DNA of 12,437 nucleotides from Candidatus Aminicenantes bacterium UBA1061 (lineage in GTDB: Bacteria > Acidobacteriota > Aminicenantia > Aminicenantales > Saccharicenantaceae): assembly GCA_002316315.1 (NCBI GenBank), contig DCDG01000053.1, positions 1-12,437 on the forward strand, in the 5' to 3' direction. The translations under genes and the position numbers were made by a program. The notes below the pieces were generated by a model. The model had not been told where the DNA came from. It did not search any database and saw nothing but the letters and a program-made list of their open reading frames with translations. Below, piece after piece: positions 6,098-12,437 of this stretch. Numbering within the stretch: position 1 is the first letter of the stretch; every line of letters begins with the position of its first letter.

Positions 6098-6988
6098 ATG
6101 AAGGCAGAAAATAAAACTGACACCTTAAAAGCTACTGGCCGCGAGCAGTCGCTGGAAAAAATCATCATTGTCGGCCTGCTGCTTATCTCGCTGGCTATTT
6201 TTTCAGTGCTAAAGATTGAAACTGACAGAGTGCCGCGAAAAAAGGTGCCTGGCTCTTCTATCATCTACCTCCCCTCGGGCAAATATCTTAAATATGCCAC
6301 CTTTGGCTATTCGTCACTCGTGGCTGATCTGATCTATATCTGGGCTATCCAATACTACGGCTCCTTCGATATCCCCGACCGGTTTAACTATCTTGAACAT
6401 ATTTTTTCTATCATCGCTGAGCTTGACCCAAAATATGTGGATCCTTACGAGGTGGGCGCGCTGATTGCTGTCTATGAAGCTCACGACGCCAACCTGGCCT
6501 TTAAAATACTGGATATGGGCCTGGAAAAAAACCCTGATATGTGGATTTTTCCCCTTCAGGCAGGTCATATTGCCCAGATGAATCTTAAAGACTATGAGCT
6601 GGCCCGAGAGTACTATAGAAAAGCCATGGAAATTCCCAGTGCACCCTCCATCGCCAAAAGGCTTTACGCCAGCGCTGCTTATAAGACCATGGATTACCAG
6701 GAAGCCTGGGCCACCTGGCGCGAAGTTTATGAGACATCAACCGAACAGTGGATTAAAGATATCGCCTCCAATCAGCTTTACCGCATTAAGGCCACGGTCG
6801 ATACCGAAGCCCTGTCTTCGGCCGTCAACCAATTCAAGGAAAAATACGGCCGTTTTCCCTCAGATTTAAGTCAACTGGTGCGGGCCGGATTCATCAAAGA
6901 AGTCCCCAAAGACCTCGACGGCAATGATTATCTTTATGACCCGAAAACGGGTGAAGTTAAAGCTCCGAGGGTCTGGTGGAAACGCTGA
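6098..6988 (+). CDS. Membrane-anchored TPR protein with pseudopilin-like C-terminal domain
   Basis: 296 residues. A charged N-terminus precedes one membrane helix (KIIIVGLLLISLAIFSVL, about 21-38), so the bulk should lie outside the cytoplasm. Residues about 55-110 contain conserved-looking aromatic-rich sequence (FGYSSLVADLIYIWAIQYYG). Residues about 115-215 are TPR-like helix pairs, e.g. DANLAFKILDMGLEKNPD and YELAREYYRKAMEIP. The tail (about 243-290) reads FKEKYGRFPSDLSQLVRAGF then VPKDLDGNDYLYDPKTGEV, which matches the C-terminal globular pattern of GspG-type pseudopilins (GRYP...vPkDPWGnpY.Y). It overlaps the prepilin peptidase gene by 13 bp, so the two are co-translated. A role in building a type IV pilus-like machine, perhaps in the position of Myxococcus PilG, is inference. 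A weak GGGA precedes the ATG. Confidence 0.78.
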   Translation: MKAENKTDTLKATGREQSLEKIIIVGLLLISLAIFSVLKIETDRVPRKKVPGSSIIYLPSGKYLKYATFGYSSLVADLIYIWAIQYYGSFDIPDRFNYLEHIFSIIAELDPKYVDPYEVGALIAVYEAHDANLAFKILDMGLEKNPDMWIFPLQAGHIAQMNLKDYELAREYYRKAMEIPSAPSIAKRLYASAAYKTMDYQEAWATWREVYETSTEQWIKDIASNQLYRIKATVDTEALSSAVNQFKEKYGRFPSDLSQLVRAGFIKEVPKDLDGNDYLYDPKTGEVKAPRVWWKR

Positions 6989-7755
6989 GAATAATCTTCG
7001 TCATTGTTATCGGGCTGGTCTGGGGCAGCTTTCTAAATGTTGTTATTTACCGGCTTCCTCGCGGGCAAAGCCTCATCAGGCCGCCTTCAACCTGCCCATC
7101 CTGCGGGCGGCGAATCAAGTGGTATGACAACATTCCTGTCCTGTCTTATCTTTTTCTGGGCGGCAAATGTCGTTTCTGCCGGAATAAAATCTCGATTATC
7201 TATCCGGTGGTGGAAAGCCTGACCGCCATTTTATTTCTTCTGGTTTATTTTCATAATCTGAGATTTTTTGATCTGCAGTTTTTTACCGATTGCCTTTTTG
7301 TCAGCAGCCTGGTAGTCATTGGCTTTATTGATTATTATCACCAGATTATTCCTGGCTATATCACCCTTCCGCTTCTGGCTCTGGCTCTAATTTATGCACC
7401 CTTCCGCTATGATCTTAGTTTTAAGGAGGCTTTGGTCGGGGCCCTGGCGGGCGGAGGCTTTTTGCTTCTGGTCTATGCTGTTTATTATCTGTGGCGAAAA
7501 AAAGAAGGGCTCGGTCTGGGCGATGTGATGATGATGCTTATGGTCGGGGCTTATTTCGGGCTTCCCCTGACGATTCTCACCTTACTTTTTGCCTCAGTCA
7601 GCGGGGCGATCGTCGGACTTTTACTGATGAAGTTTAAAAAGAAGACACTGCAATTTGCTTTGCCCTTCGGGAGTTTCATTGCCTTAGCAGCAGTTGTGGC
7701 TCTTCTCTGGGGCCAACCTCTTATCAGCTGGTATCTCAGCCTTTACCAGCACTGA
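6976..7755 (+). CDS. pilD: Prepilin peptidase / N-methyltransferase (type IV leader peptidase, PilD/GspO family)
   Basis: 259 residues from a GTG at 6976 with CGAGGG 4 bp before it. An inner-membrane aspartic protease that cleaves the short leader of type IV prepilins and pseudopilins and usually N-methylates the new end. The N-terminus has the family's GSFLNVVIYRLPRGQS. The zinc-binding cytoplasmic loop is complete, with CPSC (40-43) and CRFC (65-68) around IKWYDNIPVLSYLFLGGKC. Catalytic aspartates are Asp119 (GFIDYYHQIIP) and Asp183 in the GLGD motif (GLGLGDVMMM). Several further hydrophobic helices follow, and the length is normal. Both domains are intact, so methylation as well as cleavage is expected. 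No pilin gene is in the window, so the substrates are encoded elsewhere unless the upstream TPR protein's pseudopilin-like tail is relevant. Confidence 0.95.
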   Translation: METLRIIFVIVIGLVWGSFLNVVIYRLPRGQSLIRPPSTCPSCGRRIKWYDNIPVLSYLFLGGKCRFCRNKISIIYPVVESLTAILFLLVYFHNLRFFDLQFFTDCLFVSSLVVIGFIDYYHQIIPGYITLPLLALALIYAPFRYDLSFKEALVGALAGGGFLLLVYAVYYLWRKKEGLGLGDVMMMLMVGAYFGLPLTILTLLFASVSGAIVGLLLMKFKKKTLQFALPFGSFIALAAVVALLWGQPLISWYLSLYQH

Positions 7756-7869
7756 GAGCGGAACCCAAAGTTCCCGATTGAGAATGTAAATTATCTCTTG
7801 ACTCATTTTATAATGGGTGGACCAAAGAATAATAAGTCCGCATAAGCCTATTCAGATATGATACATTTC

Positions 7870-7899
7870 TTGACTTAGATATTTGAAAATAGTTATCTT
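7870..7899 (+). promoter_or_regulatory. Candidate promoter before the accessory block
   Basis: TTGACT (7870-7875) and TATCTT (7894-7899) are separated by 18 bp. Initiation near 7906 would place AGGA (7908-7911) as a ribosome site before the ATG of a 28-codon ORF at 7918-8004. No larger gene begins within 300 bp, so if active it may drive a small peptide, a small RNA or the downstream membrane-protein genes. Confidence 0.4.
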
Positions 7900-7917
7900 A
7901 TTAATATAGGAAAACGC

Positions 7918-8004
7918 ATGGGCGGAATGGAAAAGATAGAGAATAGTGAAGAGCATATATTTTCCTATAGCATAGGCTGGCAAATACAAGGTTGCCTTCC
8001 TTGA
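7918..8004 (+). CDS. Possible 28-residue small ORF, unknown
   Basis: ATG at 7918 with AGGA 6 bp upstream and a promoter candidate ending 18 bp before it; the stop is TGA at 8002-8004. The peptide begins MGGMEKIENSEEHIFSYS: acidic at first, then mildly hydrophobic, with one cysteine near the end. No family is recognised. The coordinated promoter, ribosome site and ATG are the only support; it may equally be a truncated reading-frame relic or chance. Confidence 0.2.
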   Translation: MGGMEKIENSEEHIFSYSIGWQIQGCLP

Positions 8005-8246
8005 CTTTGCCATTTAGTGGTCTCTATATCGGAGCTAAAACTTTGATAAAGGCAGGAGAATATAGTGGGCTAGGCTTTCTATCCCAAAAAAAGAGGTCGA
8101 AATGGGGACCTATGATCATTCTGGTAAGCCAGCGAGTTTGCCAAGGGAAAACCAGGAATCTAATAAGAAATACAAATAAGCTCAAGAAAGGATAATAAAA
8201 AACTAGGAAAGACCGTTCCATTTAATGGAGCTTTTGCCGAGAGGAA

Positions 8247-8717
8247 ATGCCATTGAATGATGATAGATTAAGCGATCTTATCGAGCTAGAACAAATTCTT
8301 AGCCCTTGGTTCAAAGCAATTAAGCAAGAACAAGACTTTCATAAATATTTATTAACTCTAAACGCAAGTATTATCTTGATAGCAATTGCATTTTCAGAAA
8401 AATTCACAAAAGGACAGCTCAAATCTTTTTATTTAATCATCCCTTCTACCTTCTTCTTTATTTCTATACTCTTATCAACTCATATGTTAAGGACTTTAGG
8501 AGACCTTGCTGCCTAAGGTATTTTATTCGAAATGGATTTGATCGATATGGTTCTCCATGGTAAGCTTGATCAAGTTAAGCTAGATAGTTATAGAAAAAGT
8601 TTTGACAGCATAGCCAAAAGGGGAAGTAAATTTCAATCAATTGGTCTCTATTGCTTTTGGGCGGGAATAATTAGTTTAATCATAATTTCGACAGTTGGAT
8701 TCCTAGGAGCCAGATAG
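8247..8717 (+). pseudogene. Small membrane protein interrupted by one in-frame TAA stop
   Basis: Two open segments, 8247-8516 (89 residues) and 8532-8717 (61 residues), lie in the same frame and are separated by a single TAA at 8514-8516. Read through, they give a coherent product of about 156 residues. It has an acidic N-terminus (LNDDRLSDLIELEQILSPWF), two close membrane helices (LNASIILIAIAF; FYLIIPSTFFFISILLS), a charged helical middle (MVLHGKLDQVKLDSYRKSF) and a third membrane helix near the end (FWAGIISLIIISTVGFLG). The layout of a helical pair, cytoplasmic helix and final helix makes better sense as one protein than as two. ATG 8532 has only a distant AAGG upstream. GAGG just before ATG 8247 is unusually close. 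The family is not recognised. It could be a nonsense pseudogene, a readthrough case, two subunits or a sequencing error. Confidence 0.6.
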
Positions 8718-8724
8718 TTAATCT

Positions 8725-8739
8725 ACCACAGGCTGTGGT
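8725..8739. repeat. Perfect 15-bp inverted repeat (7+1+7)
   Basis: ACCACAG-G-CTGTGGT lies 8 bp after the stop of the interrupted membrane protein and 55 bp before the next gene. No T-tract follows, so it is a poor terminator. The one-base centre suits a dimeric DNA-binding protein, and an HTH regulator is encoded two genes on; that link is speculation. Confidence 0.45.
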
Positions 8740-8794
8740 TGTCAATATGTGCACGGAGGATATTCGCATCATTAGGATATAGGGAAAATCGCCA

Positions 8795-9283
8795 ATGAAC
8801 AACGCTTCAATATGGATAAGCCTCGCCTCGGTATTTATTGCCGGAATGGCATTAGGATGGAACATATATCGAGATTTAAGGAGACCAAGATTAAAAGTGA
8901 CATTCGGATTTAGAGAGCTTATAGACATTGAAGGAAAAGAAGAATCACCTTTTTTGATGCTCTTTTATACAAATCAGGGCCCTGGCAAAATTAATATAGA
9001 TTTTATCATCTTAAAAAAGCGTTGGGCCCACCTAAAAATGAGGCTCAATAAGGAAGGAGCTTATTCATTAATAATTTCTAAGGAAGAAAACCCATTGAGT
9101 GATCCGCTACCCACAACCCTTAATGTTGGAGAGAGAAGGAAATATTGCTTCCCCAAAGGGAAGTATGATTGGCTTAAAGAATATCATAAGATTGGAATGC
9201 TGGATTCCTTCGGCAGATTCCATTGGGCCCCAAGAACCGACTATAAAAGAGTAATAAAACAATATGAAAAAAAACTCCAATAA
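8795..9283 (+). CDS. N-terminally membrane-anchored protein of unknown function
   Basis: 162 residues with AGGG 10 bp before the ATG. The N-terminus is one membrane helix, IWISLASVFIAGMALGWNIY, followed by a basic stop-transfer stretch RDLRRPRLKVTF, which predicts an N-out anchor with a cytoplasmic body. The body is rich in short strands (FLMLFYTNQGPGKINIDFII; AYSLIISKEENP; TTLNVGERRKYCFP) and probably forms a small beta-sandwich. The helix-YRDLRRPRLKV-beta layout recurs in unnamed bacterial proteins, but I know no assigned function. The base composition is AT-rich like its neighbours and unlike the prepilin peptidase. Downstream, 97 bp away, begins the ImmA/IrrE gene on the same strand. Membership in the same functional module is inference. 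Confidence 0.7.
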   Translation: MNNASIWISLASVFIAGMALGWNIYRDLRRPRLKVTFGFRELIDIEGKEESPFLMLFYTNQGPGKINIDFIILKKRWAHLKMRLNKEGAYSLIISKEENPLSDPLPTTLNVGERRKYCFPKGKYDWLKEYHKIGMLDSFGRFHWAPRTDYKRVIKQYEKKLQ

Positions 9284-9321
9284 ACTGTCATGCGTAGATC
9301 TGGTAGAATTGAATTGTATGC

Positions 9322-9350
9322 TTGAAATTTAAACAATAAATCGTTATCCT
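9322..9350 (+). promoter_or_regulatory. Candidate promoter of the ImmA/IrrE-DUF4411 pair
   Basis: TTGAAA (9322-9327) and TATCCT (9345-9350) with 17-bp spacing, 31 bp before the ATG at 9381. This would let the toxin-antitoxin-type pair be transcribed apart from the membrane-protein genes. The -10 is a 4/6 match. Confidence 0.35.
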
Positions 9351-9380
9351 TTGATAGGAAAAGAAGAAGGGTCAAAAATA

Positions 9381-10595
9381 ATGCCTAATCAAATAAGAGC
9401 AATTATTAACCCCGAATTGCTTATATGGGCAAGGAAGGCTGCTGGACTTTCAATTGAGATTAGTGCGAAAAAAGCCCAGATTAAAGAAGAATATCTAATA
9501 TCTTGGGAAAAGGGCCAGAGCTATCCTTCTATTCCGCAACTTATAAAGTTGAGCAAGATTTATAAAAGGCCAATTTCTGTCTTTTATTTGGCGAAACCAC
9601 CAAAACTTTTTGCCGCTTTACGCGACTATCGTAGACTTCCCAATCAGCCCCTTCCGATTCTTTCTCCTCAACTATTATATGAGATACGCAGAGCAAATGA
9701 ACGCCGTGATATCGCTTTAGAACTGTATGAATTACTTGGTGAAAAACCTCCTATGATTAAGGCTAAAATTAATTTAAACGATAATCCTGAAGAGCTTTCG
9801 AGTATGATTAGAAACCTTTTGGTTATAGATATAGAGATTCAACTGGGATGGAAGAACGTCTTCGAGGCCTATAATGAATGGAGAAAGGCTCTAGACGCAA
9901 TCGGGATAATGTCATTTCAAACCTCAGATAGTAAAATAAAATTGGACGAGATGAGGGGGTTTTCAAATTCTCAAATGCCACTTCCAATTATAGTGATAAA
10001 CAAAAACGATTTTCCTGGCGCTAGGATTTTTTCTTTAATGCATGAATTGGCGCACATCCTCCTTAGGAAAGAGGGTATATGCGAATTCGAAAATGTTGAC
10101 GCTCTTGCCGAAGAGGAGCGAGAAATTGAAAAGTTCTGCAACCATGTTGCAGGGGCAGTGCTTGTGCCGGGGGATCACCTATTGAGTCAACCGATCATAG
10201 GAAAATTATCTGGAATAAACATGGTTGATGATTCAGAAATACTGAGTCTATCAAGATTATATAAGGCAAGTCGGGAAGTTATCTTACGGCGATTACTCCA
10301 TTTCGGACTCATTTCCTCTGATTATTATAGTTATAAAAAAGAAATGTATGACAACGAGGCAAAGAAAAAGGCAATAGAAGAGACTAATAAGACTGCCAAG
10401 GACGGAAACAGATATATCGTCCCCATATATCTAAAGAACATATATAGCAACGGTAGGGGTTATACTGATTTGATATTAAAAAGCTACTATCAGGAAAAAA
10501 TTACTCTCAGCGATGTCTCGGGTTATCTTGGGATTAAACTTAAGCACCTGCCAAAAATCGAAGCTGCTATGCCTAGGTTTATTTCTTATGCCTAG
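9381..10595 (+). CDS. XRE-type HTH / ImmA-IrrE zinc metallopeptidase domain protein
   Basis: 404 residues from the ATG at 9381, which has AAGGG 9 bp upstream; a TTG at 9351 would add ten residues and has no ribosome site. The N-terminus (about 10-70) is a helix-turn-helix of the XRE type: LLIWARKAAGLSIEISAKKA then EYLISWEKGQSYPSIPQLIK. The middle carries the zinc protease motif HELAH (221-225, in FSLMHELAHILLRKEG), with the third ligand expected in EREIEKFCN (about 246-254). The last 80 residues form a tail with YTDLILKSYYQEKITLSDVS and YLGIKLKHLPKIE, the C-terminal pattern seen in ImmA proteins paired with DUF4411. Family knowledge: such proteins act as antitoxins or regulators, as with ImmA cleaving the ICEBs1 repressor. 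The DUF4411 gene starts 18 bp downstream. Autoregulation is likely but not shown. Confidence 0.93.
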   Translation: MPNQIRAIINPELLIWARKAAGLSIEISAKKAQIKEEYLISWEKGQSYPSIPQLIKLSKIYKRPISVFYLAKPPKLFAALRDYRRLPNQPLPILSPQLLYEIRRANERRDIALELYELLGEKPPMIKAKINLNDNPEELSSMIRNLLVIDIEIQLGWKNVFEAYNEWRKALDAIGIMSFQTSDSKIKLDEMRGFSNSQMPLPIIVINKNDFPGARIFSLMHELAHILLRKEGICEFENVDALAEEEREIEKFCNHVAGAVLVPGDHLLSQPIIGKLSGINMVDDSEILSLSRLYKASREVILRRLLHFGLISSDYYSYKKEMYDNEAKKKAIEETNKTAKDGNRYIVPIYLKNIYSNGRGYTDLILKSYYQEKITLSDVSGYLGIKLKHLPKIEAAMPRFISYA

Positions 10596-10613
10596 AAGCA
10601 TAACGACTAAGAC

Positions 10614-11081
10614 ATGGATATGAAATATTGTATCGATACAAGTTCTCTTATTGATGCACATAATAGGTACTATCCTCCCGATGTCTTTCCTAAATGGTGG
10701 TCTCTATTCCAAGAAACAGTGCAAGAAGGAATAGTAAAGACTTCTCAAGCAGTTTTGTTGGAGCTAGAAAAAAAAGAAGATACTCTACATAAATGGGTCA
10801 AGAGCCAAAAAGATTTTATTATACCCTTATTTGAGGATATACAGATTGAAAGTCGCAACATACTAGAAAGATTCCCGCGATTAGTCGATACCAGGAAACA
10901 GAGATCAGAAGGTGATCCATTTGTAATTGCTTCGGCAAAGGTAACAAATACTAAGGTTATTACAAGTGAAAATTACACAAGAAACTTGAACAAGCCAAAT
11001 ATACCGGACGTTTGCATTGTTATGGATATCCCGTGTTTAAGTCTTCTTGATTTCATGCGCGAAATGTGCTGGCACATATAA
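10614..11081 (+). CDS. DUF4411 family PIN-like protein, probable toxin partner
   Basis: 155 residues, starting at the ATG at 10614 or the ATG two codons on; no strong ribosome site, so coupling to the upstream gene is likely. PIN-like folds are Mg-dependent RNases with clustered acidic residues. Visible here are KYCIDTSSLIDAHNRYYPPD (Asp8, Asp14), LLELEKKED (Glu near 50-52), EGDPFVIASAKV (Asp101) and the C-terminal strand region IPDVCIVMDIPCLSLLDFM. The NRYYPPDVFPKWW segment and the GDPFVIA block are characteristic of DUF4411 (Pfam). Family knowledge: DUF4411 genes regularly follow HTH-ImmA/IrrE genes and are regarded as toxin-antitoxin modules, with little biochemistry done. All acidic positions look intact, so an active nuclease is plausible but unproven. 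Confidence 0.9.
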   Translation: MDMKYCIDTSSLIDAHNRYYPPDVFPKWWSLFQETVQEGIVKTSQAVLLELEKKEDTLHKWVKSQKDFIIPLFEDIQIESRNILERFPRLVDTRKQRSEGDPFVIASAKVTNTKVITSENYTRNLNKPNIPDVCIVMDIPCLSLLDFMREMCWHI

Positions 11082-11110
11082 TGATATTAACATTTTGTAT
11101 TTACATATAG

Positions 11111-11224
11111 GCAAAACTATCTTATGAACCAGACGCACTCCTTTATAGTAATTTACAAGCGTTCTTAGACACTAGGCCGTCTGAAAATGAAGTTTTGGAA
11201 TCTGATCATGAAAATAAGTATTAG
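11111..11224 (+). pseudogene. Possible 3' gene remnant between the DUF4411 gene and tilS
   Basis: A 37-codon frame without a start codon, directly after a TAG and ending in TAG at 11222-11224. It has a natural protein-like composition (KLSYEPDALLYSNLQAF; RPSENEVLESDHENK). It could be the tail of a lost gene. The evidence is only compositional and the stretch is short; the rest of the 155-bp gap shows nothing else. Confidence 0.2.
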
Positions 11225-11230
11225 ACTTGA

Positions 11231-11248
11231 AGAGTGTTAATCCACTCT
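11231..11248. terminator. Weak hairpin between converging genes
   Basis: AGAGTG-TTAATC-CACTCT has a perfect 6-bp stem and 6-base loop overlapping the tilS stop codon. On the plus strand it is followed by GTCTGATTTTT, so it could stop rightward transcription from the accessory block. The T-run starts 5 bases late and the stem is short, so this is weak. Confidence 0.3.
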
Positions 11249-12437
11249 GTCTGATTTTTCTATGAGGAGGATCCTCTCAGTCGAAGGAGTAACCTTAAAT
11301 TCTTCGCTGATCGGAAGGCCGGGGACCCAGGCAATTTTCCCGCCTGAGAGAAAAACTGGCAGCACACTGCGCTCTGCCTGAGGGATTTTCCTTTCCCGCA
11401 GGCTCTCTTTTATTTTCTTTTCACCACGAAGTCCGAGCGGCTGATATTTATCGCCCGGGCGGCGGTTTCGAACTTCAAGTGGTAGAGTCACTTTTGAGGC
11501 ATCGAGGTAACACCTTTTAGCATCATCAAATTCAAGCTGGCTCAGCCTGCGAGCTGGCGGTAATTTTTTAACCGAAATAAACCTGGCCACAAATTCAAGA
11601 CCGCTGGAAAGCCGCAAAGGACTTTGGCCGTCCCAGCTTAAAGAAAAAGTTTTCGGCCGTTTGGTTTTTTCTATTCTCCTGAGCCAGCCCGCCTCCCTCA
11701 CCAGAACCTGGCTTCGTCCCCAGCTGAATTTCTGTCCATCTTGAAGCGTCAGCACAGCCTGCGTCTGGTGAAAGGTCGGTGATTCAAGTTCAAATGCTGC
11801 CTTCAAATATTTTCTCACGAGCCTTCTGGCCAGACCTGGCGGCATTTTCTCGAGCTTCTGAAGATTAAGCTCAAGATGCGAGGAGCCGCCGCGTGTTACT
11901 CTTGGCCAGATCTTTTCCACCGTTTGAGACAGCGCCTCATTTTCGCCCTGAGCAATAAGAGCCGCCTCCGCCAGGTGGGCCGTAATCGCCGGATCAAATT
12001 CCTTTTCGAGGAGCGGGATAAGTTTTAGTCTGATTTTATTTCTGAGAAATCTTTCGTCCTCATTGGTTTCATCCTGCCTGAACCCAAAGTGATTTTCTCG
12101 AAGGTAATCTTCTAATTCCTGACGCTCGAAACAGAGCAGCGGCCGCACAATATTTTCTGCTTTAAGCCTTATTCCCTGCAGGCCTTCGAGCCCCGTCCCG
12201 CGGAAGATTTTCATCAGGACGGTTTCGGCCTGGTCGGTCATGGTATGAGCCGTCAGAATATAATCTGCTTTGAATTTCCCAGCTGCTTTCTTTAAAAATT
12301 CGTAGCGTTTGAGACGCGCCGCTTCTTCCAGGTTGAGGTGCTTTCGCCTGGCGAAATCCTTAACGTTAGCCCGGCCGGTAAAAAGTTTGAGCTCAAGCTC
12401 CTCTGCCAGATTCCGGACAAAAAACTCATCCCCCTCG
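11237..12437 (-). CDS. tilS: tRNA(Ile)-lysidine synthase TilS (5' end beyond window)
   Basis: ATP-dependent enzyme that converts C34 of the CAU-anticodon tRNA-Ile to lysidine, so that it reads AUA and is charged with isoleucine; essential in most bacteria. The frame runs from the stop at 11237-11239 to the window's right edge, 399 residues visible. An internal Met at 12241 is not the start: coding continues upstream with NLEEAARLKRYEFLKKAAG and ILTAHTMTDQAET, the conserved TilS core. The P-loop SGGxDS should lie just outside the window. Further in are FRGTGLEGLQGI and VRPLLCFERQELEDYL; the C-terminal tRNA-binding domain is present (NRRPGDKYQPLGLRGEKKIK; ERSVLPVFLSGGKIAWVPGL). Nothing appears broken. 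It is convergent with the accessory block and separated from the DUF4411 gene by 155 bp. Confidence 0.95.
   Translation of the reverse strand, partial: EGDEFFVRNLAEELELKLFTGRANVKDFARRKHLNLEEAARLKRYEFLKKAAGKFKADYILTAHTMTDQAETVLMKIFRGTGLEGLQGIRLKAENIVRPLLCFERQELEDYLRENHFGFRQDETNEDERFLRNKIRLKLIPLLEKEFDPAITAHLAEAALIAQGENEALSQTVEKIWPRVTRGGSSHLELNLQKLEKMPPGLARRLVRKYLKAAFELESPTFHQTQAVLTLQDGQKFSWGRSQVLVREAGWLRRIEKTKRPKTFSLSWDGQSPLRLSSGLEFVARFISVKKLPPARRLSQLEFDDAKRCYLDASKVTLPLEVRNRRPGDKYQPLGLRGEKKIKESLRERKIPQAERSVLPVFLSGGKIAWVPGLPISEEFKVTPSTERILLIEKSDRVD

Larger units (their letters stand above)
7756..8246. other. Long intergenic region, no convincing gene
   Basis: About 490 bp. A short hairpin GGAAC-CCAAA-GTTCC (7760-7774) follows the prepilin peptidase stop but lacks a T-tract. 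A good promoter candidate and a 28-codon ORF (7918-8004) occur in the middle. Two longer open frames, on the plus strand at 7992-8195 and on the minus strand at 8024-8221, have compositions like random sequence and no recognisable motif. A perfect inverted repeat TCCATT-T-AATGGA (8217-8229), followed by CTTTTG, lies 17 bp before the next gene and could be an operator or weak terminator. No tRNA, transposon end or att site was seen. Confidence 0.5.

Noticed and set aside
6594..7222. Several 60-90 codon frames within the TPR and prepilin peptidase genes
   Set aside because: Alternate-frame shadows of two well-supported genes.
7798..7814. TTGACT close to TATAAT, looking like a promoter
   Set aside because: Only 5 bp separate the boxes, and no matching -35 box lies 17 bp before the TATAAT.
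7992..8195. 67-codon plus-strand frame
   Set aside because: No Shine-Dalgarno, random-looking composition, overlaps the end of another short frame.
8024..8221. Hydrophobic 65-codon minus-strand frame
   Set aside because: No ribosome site, no motif, no family resemblance; its hydrophobicity follows from the A-rich opposite strand.
1..12437. tRNA genes, CRISPR arrays, insertion sequences
   Set aside because: Reading both strands gave no cloverleaf with a GTTCRA loop, no regularly spaced direct repeats of 25-40 bp and no transposase motif.

Overview
The window looks like chromosomal DNA from a mesophilic, menaquinone-using, Gram-negative-type bacterium. The paired secreted beta-propeller proteins with a G-x-G-P-G-E motif, the type IV pilus-type genes and the mixed base composition would suit an uncultured lineage such as Candidatus Aminicenantes (Acidobacteriota) or a relative. 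That placement is an impression, not a measurement. Housekeeping-type genes (ubiE/menG, the ABC transporter pair, the TPR gene, prepilin peptidase, tilS) use more G/C at third codon positions, and between them lie two visibly AT-richer accessory stretches.

Left part (1-4240). A minus-strand ubiE/menG methyltransferase is followed by about 350 bp without a convincing gene and a small orphan ORF. Next comes a three-gene plus-strand unit: a secreted six-bladed propeller protein, a small signal-anchored protein and a second secreted propeller protein. The first propeller gene has a strong Shine-Dalgarno sequence followed by ACG where ATG is expected, so its signal peptide is missed if only ATG/GTG/TTG starts are considered. 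At 3994-4240 on the minus strand lies the C-terminal quarter of an ACR3 arsenite exporter; the rest of that gene is gone.

Middle part (4258-7755). An ABC ATPase and its ABC-2 type permease (ATGA overlap) are followed by a purine-rich repeat leader. After it come a membrane-anchored TPR protein with a pseudopilin-like tail and, overlapping it by 13 bp, a prepilin peptidase. The gene content recalls the pilG-pilH-pilI-pilD segment of the Myxococcus xanthus type IV pilus cluster.

Right part (7756-11236). After about 490 bp with a good promoter but no convincing gene come four AT-rich plus-strand units. They are a small membrane protein interrupted by one in-frame stop, an N-terminally anchored protein of unknown function, an XRE-HTH plus ImmA/IrrE metallopeptidase protein and a DUF4411 PIN-like protein. 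The last two form a recognisable toxin-antitoxin-type pair; the two membrane proteins beside it are unexplained. tilS (minus strand) closes the window and runs off its right edge.

No tRNA, rRNA, CRISPR array, transposase or integrase was recognised.
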